Part shown: in pieces, positions 8,969 through 18,555 of the stretch
Numbering within the stretch: position 1 is the stretch's first letter
Layout of the letters: every line of letters starts with the position of its first letter
NCBI RefSeq assembly: GCF_019237615.1
Contig: NZ_JAFAGT010000091.1
Coordinates: 1-64,000, forward strand
Reading direction: 5' to 3'
Length of the DNA stretch: 64,000 nt
From: Roseateles sp.
GTDB taxonomy: Bacteria; Pseudomonadota; Gammaproteobacteria; Burkholderiales; Burkholderiaceae_C
Program-made: the position numbers and the translations under genes
Notes under the pieces: generated by a model
Database searches by the model: none
What the model was told of the DNA's origin: nothing
Seen by the model: only the letters and a program-made list of their open reading frames with translations

Positions 8969-11377
8969 ATGCCCTGGCGCCCACTGGCCGTTTCGCTGGC
9001 CGTCTGTCTCAGCTTGAACACCGCCCATGCGGCCACCGATCCCGCGCAGCTGCGGGCACTGCTGACCGAGCAGCGTTACGCCGCCGCTCGCACTGACGTC
9101 GAGGCGCTGCTGCGCAAGCCCCGGCCCGACACGGCCGAGCGGGCCGTCGTCTACCAATGGCTGTTCGCCCGCGACGATGGCGCCGCCATAGACCGCCGCA
9201 CGCTGGGCGTGCTGGCCGACGGCCGGGCCGAGGCCGTCGACCTGCTGGCCGCCGGCCGCCTGGCGCTGGACCGGCGCGATTTCGAGCGCGCCAAGACCTG
9301 CTTCGAACGCGCGCTGGAGCGCGCCAACCTGCCGCTGGAGCGCGCCGAGGCCTTGCGCGGCCTGGGCCAGCGCCACTACCAGCTGCGCGAGTTCGATGCG
9401 TCGCTGGCCCAGCTGGAGCAGGGCGTGGCGCAGGTGCGCACGGCGGACGGGCTGGCGGCGCTGGCCGACACGCTGATCCGCCTGGGCCGCACCGAGGATG
9501 CCATCGTCGCGGCCGAGGCCGCCGTCGCGCTGAATCGCCACCACGAGGCCGCCCATTACCTGCTCGGCAACGGCTATACGCGCGAGAACTACAGCCAGCT
9601 CGAGGCCCGCCTGGGCGAGGCCTTCGTGCCGCTGATGGCCGACGTGAAGCGCGCCTCCGAGGCCTTCGAGCAGGGTGACTTCGACGCTGCCCTGGGGCTG
9701 AGCCTGGACCTGCTGCGGCGTTGCCCCCAACTCGGCCGCGCCCACGCCATTGCGGCCAAGGCGCTGGAGTCGCAGCGCTTTCGCATCGACGTGCACCGCG
9801 CCGCCTACGAGCGCCGCTTTGCCGCCACACCCATGCCGAGCGTGCCTGGTATCGAGCGCTACGTGCTGAACTGGAAGGACTTGTCGCCGCGTCACCGGAA
9901 ACGTGTCGCGCTGTCCGTTGCGCCGTGGAAGGCCTTCATCCCCGTGCTCGTCGAGGGCGGCGCCACCCATTTCATCAAGCCCATGTGGATGCGCCTGTCC
10001 GAGACGCCACAGGCCCACGCGCTGAAGGACGCCCGCATCGACTACGACTCGCGGCTGTGGGACGACGTGCGCGGCATGGGCGGCCACTTCACCGTCACCG
10101 GCATCGAGGACGTCGAGCGCAGCATCTTCGACAAGTACAACACCGTGCTGCACGAGCTGACCCACCAGGTCCATGGCGTGCTGACGGCCGACCAGTCGCG
10201 CGACATCGAGGCGCTCTACCAGCAGGCCAAGGCACGCGACGCGGCGACGCGCAACGGCTTCCTGTCGCGCTATGCCGGTGGCTCGGTGTGGGAGTACTTC
10301 GCCGAGGGCGCCAATGCCGAGGCCTCTCCACGCCGCGATGCCTACGACGGCCGCGAGATCGTGCGCGAGCGGCTGGTCCGGCTGGACCCGGCCCTGCGTA
10401 CCGCCGTGAGAGGCTTCTTCGCCCAGCGCGATACGCGGGCCAGCCTGCCGGTGGCGCTGGTCAACGCGGGCAACCAGAAGCTGGAGGACGGCAAGCTGGT
10501 CGACGCCCAAGCGCTGTTCGCGCGCGCCCTCAGGCTGGCGCCCACCGACGAGCTCGCACTGGCGGCGCAGCTCAAGGTGCTGGCCATCGCGGGCGACGGC
10601 GACGCCGTCGGCGCGCTGGCCGCACGCGCACTGGCCGCCCATCCGAACAGCGGCGCGCTGCGCGTGGGTGCGGCCGACGCCCTCTGGCATGGTGGCCGCC
10701 CGCTGGCCACCGAGGTGCTGCCCGGCCTGGCGCGCGACGTGCAGGCGCTGAGCGGCGAGGACGCTTTCCGCGTCCAGCTGGCGCTGGCTGACCACCACCG
10801 CCGCCTCGGCGACACCGCCGCCGCGCTGGCCGCCTACCAGGCCGTGCTGGCCTACCAGGGCGACCAGCCCGAGGCACTGTGGGGCCGGGCCGCCGCGTTG
10901 GCGCTGGACGGTCGTTGGGATGACGCATTCGCCCAGTACCAGGCCGCGCTGCGACTGCGCACCGGACTCGTGCCGCTACGCCGCGACTATGCGCTGGATC
11001 TGCTGCGCGCCGGTCGCACCGAGGCGGCGCGCGCCCAGGTCAAGGAGGCGCTGATCCTGGACCCCGCCGACCCCGACACGCTGGCCCTGAAGGGCTGGCT
11101 GGCGCTGAGCGGCGGCGACGCCGCGGCAGCGCGCCGCGACGCCAGCGAGGCGCTGGCCCTCGGGCCGTGGAGCGACCTGGCCGTCATCGTGCAGGCCGCG
11201 GCGTTGCAGTCCCTGGGCCAAGCTGAGGCGGCGCAGACCGCCATCGCGCCGCTGCGGCAGCGCATCGCCAGCGGCGCATCGCCGCAGTACGTCTACCGGC
11301 CCGAGAAGTCGGGCTGGTTCTCGGTGCATGAGCTGCCGGCCGGTGAGCGCCGCGTGATGGAGCTGCTCGTCAAGTGA
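8969..11377 (+). CDS. Secreted TPR protein with an HExxH metallopeptidase motif
   Basis: Protein of 802 aa with a signal peptide (cleavage near AHA-ATD). N-terminal TPR-like helices occupy about residues 25-290. A central domain of about 290-490 contains HELTH at 395-399 and the glutamates of EYFAEG at about 442-446, spaced like a gluzincin zinc site. C-terminal TPR repeats fill about 500-770. The ATG at 8969 has a GGAGGA ribosome-binding site 8 bases upstream; an earlier start at 8921 would precede the signal peptide. Its stop overlaps the GTG of the FUSC gene (GTGA). I do not recognise a named family; zinc-peptidase activity is inferred from the motif only. Confidence 0.75.
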   Translation: MPWRPLAVSLAVCLSLNTAHAATDPAQLRALLTEQRYAAARTDVEALLRKPRPDTAERAVVYQWLFARDDGAAIDRRTLGVLADGRAEAVDLLAAGRLALDRRDFERAKTCFERALERANLPLERAEALRGLGQRHYQLREFDASLAQLEQGVAQVRTADGLAALADTLIRLGRTEDAIVAAEAAVALNRHHEAAHYLLGNGYTRENYSQLEARLGEAFVPLMADVKRASEAFEQGDFDAALGLSLDLLRRCPQLGRAHAIAAKALESQRFRIDVHRAAYERRFAATPMPSVPGIERYVLNWKDLSPRHRKRVALSVAPWKAFIPVLVEGGATHFIKPMWMRLSETPQAHALKDARIDYDSRLWDDVRGMGGHFTVTGIEDVERSIFDKYNTVLHELTHQVHGVLTADQSRDIEALYQQAKARDAATRNGFLSRYAGGSVWEYFAEGANAEASPRRDAYDGREIVRERLVRLDPALRTAVRGFFAQRDTRASLPVALVNAGNQKLEDGKLVDAQALFARALRLAPTDELALAAQLKVLAIAGDGDAVGALAARALAAHPNSGALRVGAADALWHGGRPLATEVLPGLARDVQALSGEDAFRVQLALADHHRRLGDTAAALAAYQAVLAYQGDQPEALWGRAAALALDGRWDDAFAQYQAALRLRTGLVPLRRDYALDLLRAGRTEAARAQVKEALILDPADPDTLALKGWLALSGGDAAAARRDASEALALGPWSDLAVIVQAAALQSLGQAEAAQTAIAPLRQRIASGASPQYVYRPEKSGWFSVHELPAGERRVMELLVK

Positions 11378-13518
11378 AGCCGCTGAAGCACCTGGACGCC
11401 GCCCACCTCAACGGCCTCAGCGTCGCCCTCGGGGTGGCGGCCACGCATGTCTTCGTCGGCGCGCTGTTCGGCGACACGGCCGGCCTCGCGGCGGTCGGCG
11501 GCGCCGTCTGCGCGAGCCTGCCCGACGTGCCCAACCCGCCGCAGCGCGTGCTGCCGCGGCTGCTGCCGGCCGCGGCCGTCGCGGCCATCGTGACGCTGCT
11601 GGTGGGCCTCACTGACGGCTCGCTGGCGCTGACCGTGGCGCTGGTCGCCGTCGTCACTTTCCTGTCGCTGATGGCCCTGGCCTGGGGCCTGCGCGCCGGG
11701 CCGCTGTCGTTCTCGCCGGTGTTGGCGATGGTCTTCGCGATGGCCTGGGACCGCACGGCCGGCAGCACCGCGCCCTGGGAGCATGCGCTGTGGGTGGGCG
11801 CGGGTGGCTGCGTCTACACCGGCTGGGCGCGGGCCAGCGCGGCGTTGCTGCGCCACCGGCTGCGCGAGCTGGCGTTGGCTCAGGCGCTGCGCGCGACCGA
11901 GCAGCGGCTGCGCTCGCGCGCGCAGCGCATCGCCGGCGCGGTGGGCGCCGCCGAGGCCAGCATCCGCGCTTCCATCGCCGACGACGTGCTACTGGCCGAG
12001 GCGCTGCAGGCTGCGCGCGACCAGGTCTTTGCCGCTCGCCGCTCGCCGCGCAGCCGCCGTCAGACCGACCTCGTGCTGGGCCTCATCGAGCTGCGCGACC
12101 TGCTGCTGGCCAGCCGGTTGGATACCGAGCTGCTGGGCCATGACTTCCCCGGCCGCCAATGGCGGGCCGCGCTGGCCGAGACGCTGCGCCACCTCGCCGA
12201 CACGCTCGCCGCGCTGGCCGACACCGTGGCCTATGGCGCACCGCTGCCCGAGGTGTCGGCCGAGGCCTGGCGGGCGCAGCTGGCTGCGCGACTGGCCGAC
12301 GTCAGCGCGCCGGCCGGCGATTCGCGCGCCCATCTGGTGTCGGCGCTGCAGTCGCGCGTGGGGCATATGCTGGACGACGTCGGCGCCATGGTTGCGCGTC
12401 AGGCTCAGGGCGACGAGGCCGACGATGCAGCCAGCCCCTGGACGCCCGAGCGCCTGGCGCCCTTCGTGTCGCCCGAGGGCTGGCCGCTGGCGGCGCTCAA
12501 GCCGCACCTGAACCTGCAATCCAGCGTCATGCGCCATGCGCTGCGCTCGGCGCTGGCGCTGGCGCTTGCCTATGCGCTGGGCGCGTTCCTGCCTTGGGCG
12601 GCGCATCCGTTCTGGCTGATGCTGAGCGTGGCCGTCGTGCTGCGCGGCAACCTGGAGCAGACGCTGTCGCGCCGCAATGAGCGCATCATCGGCACCGTGC
12701 AGGGCTGCCTGCTCGTGCTGCTGCTGGCCCATGTGGCCTGGGAGCCATTGCTGGCCCTGTGTTTCATAGCCGCCGTTGGCACGGCCCACGCCTATGTGAA
12801 CCGCCGCTACCGCGTCGCCGCGACGGCCGCGACGCTGATGGCCTTGCTGCAGCCGTTGATGCTGGCGCCGGGCAGCGACCCTGCCGTCGTCGAGCGCCTT
12901 GCCGACACCGTCATCGGCGCGGGCCTGGCATGGCTGTTCAGTTTCGTGCTGCCGTCCTGGGAGCGCAACGCTGTGCCGCGCCTGGGTGCGCAGCTGCGCG
13001 GCGCGCTGGCCCGGCATGCGTCCAACATGCTTCGCTGGATTCCAAGCGCCGAGGAGCAACTGGCCCAGCGGCTGTCGCGCCAGCAGGCCTACGCGGCGCT
13101 GTCCGCGCTGGCCGCGGTGGCCCAGCGTACCCGCGTCGAGCCGCAGAGCGTGCGCCTGCCCGAGACCGACATCGAGTCGGCGCTGAGCCATGGCTATCGC
13201 CTGATGGCCCTGCTGGGCGCCGTGCAGCACCAGGTGCAGCGCCGCAGTGCCCGGCTGGACGCCGCCCGCGCAGAGACCGCGTTGCCGCTGGCCCGCCAGG
13301 CCTGCGTAGCCGTGCTGCAGGGCGAGCCGGGCGCCAGCGACAGTGGCACTGATCCCGCCGGCCTGCCCGACGCCGATGCCGGCGCCTGGCCCGAGCACCT
13401 GGGCCAGCAGGACCTGACACCATGGCTGCTGCGGCGCCTGCGGCTGTGCCGCCATGAAGCGCGCGAGTTCGCCTCGGCGCTGGACCGACTTCAACCCACT
13501 TCAGGAGGATCGCCATGA
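11374..13518 (+). CDS. FUSC family inner-membrane protein (fusaric acid resistance/YccS-like)
   Basis: Membrane protein of 714 aa with the FUSC layout. An N-terminal block of hydrophobic helices (about 15-155) is followed by a long helical cytoplasmic region (about 160-385), a second membrane block (about 390-525) containing HPFWLMLSVAVVLRGNLEQT, and a soluble tail. Relatives (AaeB, YccS, FusB types) export aromatic acids or are uncharacterised. It starts with GTG overlapping the previous stop, and its stop overlaps the adhC ATG. Export of an aromatic or glutathione-linked compound is inferred from the family and neighbours; no membrane-fusion partner is adjacent. Confidence 0.8.
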   Translation: MKPLKHLDAAHLNGLSVALGVAATHVFVGALFGDTAGLAAVGGAVCASLPDVPNPPQRVLPRLLPAAAVAAIVTLLVGLTDGSLALTVALVAVVTFLSLMALAWGLRAGPLSFSPVLAMVFAMAWDRTAGSTAPWEHALWVGAGGCVYTGWARASAALLRHRLRELALAQALRATEQRLRSRAQRIAGAVGAAEASIRASIADDVLLAEALQAARDQVFAARRSPRSRRQTDLVLGLIELRDLLLASRLDTELLGHDFPGRQWRAALAETLRHLADTLAALADTVAYGAPLPEVSAEAWRAQLAARLADVSAPAGDSRAHLVSALQSRVGHMLDDVGAMVARQAQGDEADDAASPWTPERLAPFVSPEGWPLAALKPHLNLQSSVMRHALRSALALALAYALGAFLPWAAHPFWLMLSVAVVLRGNLEQTLSRRNERIIGTVQGCLLVLLLAHVAWEPLLALCFIAAVGTAHAYVNRRYRVAATAATLMALLQPLMLAPGSDPAVVERLADTVIGAGLAWLFSFVLPSWERNAVPRLGAQLRGALARHASNMLRWIPSAEEQLAQRLSRQQAYAALSALAAVAQRTRVEPQSVRLPETDIESALSHGYRLMALLGAVQHQVQRRSARLDAARAETALPLARQACVAVLQGEPGASDSGTDPAGLPDADAGAWPEHLGQQDLTPWLLRRLRLCRHEAREFASALDRLQPTSGGSP

Positions 13519-14621
13519 GCATCCAGACCCGAGCCGCCGTTGCCTGGAAGGCCGGCGCACCGCTGACCATCGAAACCCTGGACCTTGAGGGCCCGCGCGA
13601 CGGCGAGGTGCTCGTCGAGATCAAGGCCACCGGCATCTGCCACACGGATGAGTACACGTTGTCGGGTGCCGATCCCGAGGGCTTGTTCCCGGCCGTGCTG
13701 GGTCACGAGGGCGCTGGCGTCGTGCTGGAGAGCAAGGTGCCCTGGCTGAAGGCCGGCGACCATGTCATCCCGCTCTACACGCCGGAATGTCGCGAGTGCA
13801 AGTTCTGCCTGAGCCGCAAGACCAACCTGTGCCAGGCCATACGCGCCACGCAGGGCAAGGGCTTGATGCCCAACGGCACGTCGCGTTTTTCGCTGAACGG
13901 CGAGCCCGTCTTCCACTACATGGGCACCAGTACCTTCGCAAACCACATCGTCGTGCCCGGCATCGCGCTGGCCAAGATCCGGCCCGACGCGCCGTTCGAC
14001 AAGGTCTGCTACATCGGCTGTGGCGTGACGACGGGCGTGGGTGCCGTGCTGTTCACGGCCAAAGTCGAGGCGGGTGCGACGGTGGTCGTGTTCGGCCTGG
14101 GCGGCATCGGCCTGAACGTCATCCAGGGCGCCAGGATGGTGGGCGCCGGCCGCATCATCGGCGTGGACATCAACCCGGCGCGTGAGGCCATGGCGCGGCG
14201 CTTCGGCATGACGGACTTCGTGAACCCCAAGGACGTGGGCAACGTGGTGGACCACCTCGTGCAGATGACCGACGGTGGCGCTGATTACTCGTTCGAGTGT
14301 GTTGGCAATGTGCAGCTGATGCGCCAGGCGCTGGAGTGCACGCACAAGGGCTGGGGGCGCAGCATCATCATCGGCGTGGCGCCGGCCGGGGCGGAGATCG
14401 CGACGCGGCCGTTCCAGCTGGTGACGGGGCGCAAGTGGGAAGGGTCGGCGTTTGGCGGCGCGCGCGGCCGCACCGATGTGCCAAAGATCGTCGACTGGTA
14501 CATGGAGGGCAAGGTTGCGATCGACGAGCTGATCACGCACAAGCTGAAGCTGGAGCAGATCAACGAGGGTTTCGAGTTGATGCGACGGGGGGAGTCGATC
14601 CGATCGGTGGTCGAGTTCTGA
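13515..14621 (+). CDS. adhC: S-(hydroxymethyl)glutathione dehydrogenase / class III alcohol dehydrogenase
   Basis: Zinc- and NAD-dependent oxidation of S-hydroxymethylglutathione, the main glutathione-dependent formaldehyde detoxification step; the family also reduces S-nitrosoglutathione. The 368 aa include the catalytic zinc region GICHTDEYTLSG and GHEGAG, the structural zinc cysteines in PECRECKFCLSRKTNLC, and the dinucleotide motif GLGGIG. A strong AGGAGG ribosome-binding site precedes the ATG, which overlaps the FUSC stop. No frmR or fghA is adjacent. Confidence 0.95.
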   Translation: MSIQTRAAVAWKAGAPLTIETLDLEGPRDGEVLVEIKATGICHTDEYTLSGADPEGLFPAVLGHEGAGVVLESKVPWLKAGDHVIPLYTPECRECKFCLSRKTNLCQAIRATQGKGLMPNGTSRFSLNGEPVFHYMGTSTFANHIVVPGIALAKIRPDAPFDKVCYIGCGVTTGVGAVLFTAKVEAGATVVVFGLGGIGLNVIQGARMVGAGRIIGVDINPAREAMARRFGMTDFVNPKDVGNVVDHLVQMTDGGADYSFECVGNVQLMRQALECTHKGWGRSIIIGVAPAGAEIATRPFQLVTGRKWEGSAFGGARGRTDVPKIVDWYMEGKVAIDELITHKLKLEQINEGFELMRRGESIRSVVEF

Positions 14622-14696
14622 TCTTGTTGGTTGCTCTTGCGGAGAGAGCCTTGGCGCCTGTCTGCACAGCCGCGGGAGTCCGCTCCGCCCGCCGGG

Positions 14697-14732
14697 CTCG
14701 GTGCACCGAGTCGAAAGGCTCCCCGCAGGAGC
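14697..14732. terminator. Hairpin pair between convergent adhC and GST genes
   Basis: The perfect palindrome CTCGGTGCACCGAG (14697-14710) is followed by a second hairpin, GCTCC-CCGCA-GGAGC (14718-14732). They lie between the adhC stop and the GST stop, so a two-way terminator is plausible. There is no clear T-run on either side. Confidence 0.4.
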
Positions 14733-14735
14733 GGC

Positions 14736-15416
14736 CTACCGAGCCGTCCGATACGGCTCGTCCTCGGGCACGAAGTCCTGCTCCCGCATCGCGTCCGCGA
14801 TCCAGTCCTCTACGGCCGGGTGGGCCAGCAGCGCGTCGCGGTAGGCCGCGGCGGCCTCGGACACCGGCAGGCCAAAGCGACTAAGCCGCACCGCCACTGG
14901 CGCGAAGTAGGCGTCCGCCGCGCCGAACGCGCCGAACAGGAAGGGCCCGCCGCTGGCCTTCAGCGCCTCGCTCCAGGCCGCGTCAAGGCGGGCCACGTCG
15001 GCGCGCAGCGCCTCGTCCCCGGCCCACAGTTTGGCGCCCACGTCGGGGAAGAACACCTCGATGTTCATCGGGCAGGCGGTGCGCAGCCGCGTGAAGCCGC
15101 CGTGCATCTCGGCGCACAGGCTGCGCGCCCGGGCCCGCGCCCGGGCGTCGCGCGGCCATATGGCCAGCTCGGGGTGGCGGTCGGCGATGTACTCGGCGAT
15201 GGCTAGCGTCTCCCAGACGGTGAAGCCGTCGGCCTCGACGAGGACCGGCACGCGCCGCGTGGGGCTGACGCCGGCGATGACGCGATTCCAATCCGAGCCC
15301 GGTCTGAAGTCGAAGCGCAGCCTGACCTCCTCGAAGGGAATACCGAAGGCGGCCAGCAGCACGCCGCTGCGCATGGACCAGGACGAGTAGTTCTTGTTGC
15401 CGATGTAGAGCTTCAT
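14736..15416 (-). CDS. Glutathione S-transferase family protein
   Basis: Cytosolic GST fold of 226 aa. The N-terminal thioredoxin-like domain starts KLYIGNKNYSSWSMR and includes the conserved PVLVEADGFTVWETLAIAEY glutathione-binding region; an alpha-helical C-terminal domain follows. It is the third gene of a minus-strand run (slt, NDUFA9-like, GST), 39 bases after the previous stop. Transfer of glutathione to electrophiles is the family role; the substrate is unknown. Confidence 0.88.
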   Translation of the reverse strand: MKLYIGNKNYSSWSMRSGVLLAAFGIPFEEVRLRFDFRPGSDWNRVIAGVSPTRRVPVLVEADGFTVWETLAIAEYIADRHPELAIWPRDARARARARSLCAEMHGGFTRLRTACPMNIEVFFPDVGAKLWAGDEALRADVARLDAAWSEALKASGGPFLFGAFGAADAYFAPVAVRLSRFGLPVSEAAAAYRDALLAHPAVEDWIADAMREQDFVPEDEPYRTAR

Positions 15417-15455
15417 GACGGCGAGCTTAAGGATTGCGGCCCGGGCCCGGGTTGA

Positions 15456-16424
15456 TCAATCCGCAACGGATTGATGCCTGGCGCGCCAGGCGTCCAGCCG
15501 CGCGACGCCCATGCCGGGTGCCAGGTAGTCGGGCAGCACGGTCTCCAGCGAGGCCGGGGCGATGCCGAGCTCGGCCAGGCCGGGCTGGTGGCCACCCGGC
15601 ACGTTGGGCACGCGCAGCGAGGCGAGGTTGTCGCGCGACAACAGCGGTTCGCCGGGCAGGCATTCCATGCACAGGGCCTGCAGCGCGGCCAGCGGCGCGG
15701 GCAGGGGCAGCACGGGGCGCTCGTGGCCGGCGGCGCGGCCGGCCAGCCGCGCCAGCTCGGCCAGCGTCAGCTCGCGCGGGCCGGCGATCTCGTAGATCTG
15801 GCCAACGGCCTCGCGGCGCAGCAGCGCCTGCACCAGCGCGCGGGCCAGGTCTTGCACCCAGACGGGCTGCAGCCGTGCCTGCGCACCGCCCAGCGGCAGC
15901 AGCGGGAAGCGTCGTTGCAGCCGCGCGAACAGGTTGGTGCTGCGGTCGCCCGCGCCGAATACGAGGGAGGGGCGCAGCAGCGTCAGCTCCAACCCATGCG
16001 TCTGCGCCGCGACCTGCAGAACGGCCTCGCCGGCGGCCTTGCTGCGCAGGTAGCGCGACGGTGCATGCTCGGTCACGCCCAGCGTGCCGACATGCACGAG
16101 GCGCCGCACGCCGGCCGCACCCATCGCCGACGCGAGGCGCCGGGGCAGCTCCACGTGCGCGTGCTCGAAGGCGGCTGCGCTGCCCTGCAGGATGCCGACG
16201 AGGTTGAAGACGGCGTCATGGCCAGGCAGCAGCGCGCCCAGGTCGCGGAACACGTCGGCCTGCAGGACGGTGACGCCTGGCAGGCTCTGCAACTCGCGCG
16301 CATGCGGAAGGCGCCGCGTCGGCACGGTGATGCGCGCGTCGGCGCCGAGGCGGCGAGTCAATTGCTCGCAGAGCGCGCGGCCGACGAAGCCGCTGCCGCC
16401 GAGGACGAGAACGGACAGGCTCAT
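15456..16424 (-). CDS. Atypical SDR, complex I NDUFA9-subunit-like protein
   Basis: NAD(P)-binding extended/atypical SDR of 322 aa. The nucleotide-binding motif GGSGFVG lies at residues 9-15, followed by NLVGILQG and a GTLGVTEHAPSRYLRSKAAGE region in which the usual YxxxK is shifted to YLRSK. Such proteins are named after the mitochondrial accessory subunit NDUFA9, but bacterial members usually sit outside nuo clusters, as here. The start codon overlaps the slt stop by 4 bases, so the two are translationally coupled. The real substrate is unknown. Confidence 0.83.
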   Translation of the reverse strand: MSLSVLVLGGSGFVGRALCEQLTRRLGADARITVPTRRLPHARELQSLPGVTVLQADVFRDLGALLPGHDAVFNLVGILQGSAAAFEHAHVELPRRLASAMGAAGVRRLVHVGTLGVTEHAPSRYLRSKAAGEAVLQVAAQTHGLELTLLRPSLVFGAGDRSTNLFARLQRRFPLLPLGGAQARLQPVWVQDLARALVQALLRREAVGQIYEIAGPRELTLAELARLAGRAAGHERPVLPLPAPLAALQALCMECLPGEPLLSRDNLASLRVPNVPGGHQPGLAELGIAPASLETVLPDYLAPGMGVARLDAWRARHQSVAD

Positions 16425-18460
16425 GACTTGGACTCCCCTGCCGCCGCCGGTGGCGGCACGTCGCTGACGTCTGCGGCGCGCGCGCCGGCCGGGCCGACGC
16501 TGGCGCCGAGGCGCTCGCGCAGCGAGGTGGCCGGCAGGCCCAGCACCTGGGCGTAGATGGCGCCGCCCAGCAGCACCTTGCGGACATAGTCGCGAGTCTC
16601 GTTGAAGGGGATGTTCTCTGCCCAGATGGCCGCGTCGAGCACGGGCCCGTCGCGCCAGCGCGCCGGGCGGTTGGGGCCGGCGTTGTAGGCGGCCGCGGCC
16701 AGGGCCTGGGCGCCATCGAAGCGGTCCAGCACCAGCTTCAGGTATTGCGTGCCGATGCGCAGGTTGAAGTCTCGGTCATGCATGCGCTCGGCGCTGTAGT
16801 CCAGGCCTACCTTCTTGGCCGTCCACTTGGCCGTGGCCGGCATGACCTGCATCAGCCCGGACGCGCCGACGTGGGAGCGCGCGTCCAGCACGAAGCGCGA
16901 CTCCTGGCGGATCAGGCCGTAGACATAGGCTGCGTCCACGCCGGCGGCCTGGGCCTCGCGCTGCAACTCGGCGAGGTGGGGCAGGGGGTAGCGCTGGGCG
17001 ATGTCGATCTCGGTGCGGGTGCGTTCGCTGGTGTTTATGCAACGGTCCCAGACCTCGCGGTCGCAGGCCTCCTGCGCGGCGGCCAGCAGCGCGCGGTCTC
17101 CGCGCAGCGAGATCTCGCGCAGCGAGAAGTTCCACTCGCGTACGCCCTCGCTGCGCAGACCCAGGGCTATGAGCGACAGCGCCCGCATCAGGCCAGGGTG
17201 GTTGCGCGCGGCGCGGCGCTCCTCGGCCGTCAGCGGCGCCGGGGCAGGAGGGAGCGGCGTGGGCAGGCCCAGCTCCTCGGCGGCGAGGCGCCCGAAGTAG
17301 TTCAGCGGCCCGGTCAGCGGCGAGGTGGCCAGCGCCGCGAGCTGGGCACGGGCGGCGGGCTGGTCGCCCTGCAGGCGGGTGGCGCGGGCCTTCCAGTAGG
17401 CCCAGGCCGGCTCGCGCTGCTCGCCGGAGCTCATGCGCTCGATGGCGCGCAGCGCCGCAGCCGGCGCCTTGGCACGCAGCGCCGCGCGGGCGTTCCAGGC
17501 CAGCGCGTCGTCGCTCCAGGCCAGCTCGGGCGCGAGCTTGTCGGCGCGCTCGAAGGCGGCCAGCGCGCCGTCCTGCAGGCGCAGCGCCTGCTGGCGGCCG
17601 ATCTGCACCCACAACCAAGCCTGCAGGTCGGTGGGCAGCCGGCTCCACTTGTCGCGCAGCAGGTCGCCGGCCTGGTCGGGGTCGTTGGCGGCGACGCGCG
17701 CCAGCGCCAGCGCCGTCAGCTCGGCATCGAAGCGCGGCGCGCTGCGGGCCTGGCGCGTAAGGTATCGGCCGGCGTTGTCCTGCAGCTCGGCGAGCTTCTG
17801 GTCCAGTGGCTTGGCGGCCAGCAAGGCGACGGCCTGACGCGCCGCGCGCGGGCGGCCCTGCTCGGTGGCCTGGCGCGCCTTGGCCCACAAGGTGTCGGGT
17901 TTGAAGAGACCGGCGTCGACCATGGCGCTGGCCAGCTGCTGGCAACCATCGTCGCCATCGCGCTGCGCCATCCAGGCCGTGCGGGCGGTGTCGGCTGAGG
18001 GCTTGCCGCCCGCCGCCTGCTCGGCCAGCAGCGCGTAGCAGGCGACCTCGCGGTCGTCGCGCATCACATAGCTGGCATGGTCGCGGCGGAAATTGGCCCA
18101 GTCGCGGCGGCGGCCGAGCTCCAGCAGCCAGTCGTTGCGCAGCCGGTCCTCGACATAGCTGCCGGCATAGCGCGCGTAGAAGGCGTCCATGTCGGGCTGG
18201 CGGAGCTCGGCCATGCGCCCGTTCAGGTCGAAATACTCGACCCAGCCGGCCAGAGGGTGGTTCTGGCCGCGCGCTGCGTCCACCAAGCCTGTCAGGCGCT
18301 TGCGGTCGCGCTTGACCCAAGCCTCGCGGGCCTGCACGGCGAGGTCGTTGTCGGCCGCCGCCGCCGGGGCGCCAAGCGCCGTTGCCAGCAGCGCGGCTCC
18401 CAGCGCCGCTATCGCGCTGCGGCCCCTGCATTCCTTAACTCGCCTGTCCATTTGACTCAT
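16421..18460 (-). CDS. slt: Soluble lytic murein transglycosylase (Slt70 type)
   Basis: Periplasmic enzyme cleaving the MurNAc-GlcNAc bond of peptidoglycan with formation of 1,6-anhydromuropeptides. The 679 aa comprise a signal region (AIAALGAALLATALGAPAAAA), a long alpha-superhelical U-domain, and a C-terminal SLT domain with catalytic Glu at about residue 520 in YGLIRQESRF, followed by GASGLMQVMPATA and AYNAGPNR. I chose the ATG at 18460; ATG 18451 (three residues later) is equally possible, and longer in-frame starts would overlap the divergent 5-FCL gene. It is the first gene of the slt, NDUFA9-like, GST run. Confidence 0.93.
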   Translation of the reverse strand: MSQMDRRVKECRGRSAIAALGAALLATALGAPAAAADNDLAVQAREAWVKRDRKRLTGLVDAARGQNHPLAGWVEYFDLNGRMAELRQPDMDAFYARYAGSYVEDRLRNDWLLELGRRRDWANFRRDHASYVMRDDREVACYALLAEQAAGGKPSADTARTAWMAQRDGDDGCQQLASAMVDAGLFKPDTLWAKARQATEQGRPRAARQAVALLAAKPLDQKLAELQDNAGRYLTRQARSAPRFDAELTALALARVAANDPDQAGDLLRDKWSRLPTDLQAWLWVQIGRQQALRLQDGALAAFERADKLAPELAWSDDALAWNARAALRAKAPAAALRAIERMSSGEQREPAWAYWKARATRLQGDQPAARAQLAALATSPLTGPLNYFGRLAAEELGLPTPLPPAPAPLTAEERRAARNHPGLMRALSLIALGLRSEGVREWNFSLREISLRGDRALLAAAQEACDREVWDRCINTSERTRTEIDIAQRYPLPHLAELQREAQAAGVDAAYVYGLIRQESRFVLDARSHVGASGLMQVMPATAKWTAKKVGLDYSAERMHDRDFNLRIGTQYLKLVLDRFDGAQALAAAAYNAGPNRPARWRDGPVLDAAIWAENIPFNETRDYVRKVLLGGAIYAQVLGLPATSLRERLGASVGPAGARAADVSDVPPPAAAGESKS

Positions 18461-18555
18461 GCCTGCCGCGACTGCTACGCCGGCCAATTTAACCCAGGGC
18501 CGCCGGGTGCGGGCGATGAGTTCCAATGGCGCCACTCCGCTGATCCGAGCGCCCG

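Noticed and set aside
6566-10798. Very long open frame (1410 codons) on the minus strand opposite gshB, DUF885 and TPR genes
   Set aside because: Composition is Gln/His/Arg/Ala-rich with no motifs. It is the usual reverse-strand shadow of GC-rich genes, and the plus-strand genes are well supported.
18461-18555. 6S RNA (ssrS) next to 5-FCL, as in E. coli
   Set aside because: The gap is only 95 bases, too short for 6S RNA of about 180 bases. The gap before the second copy is 25 bases.
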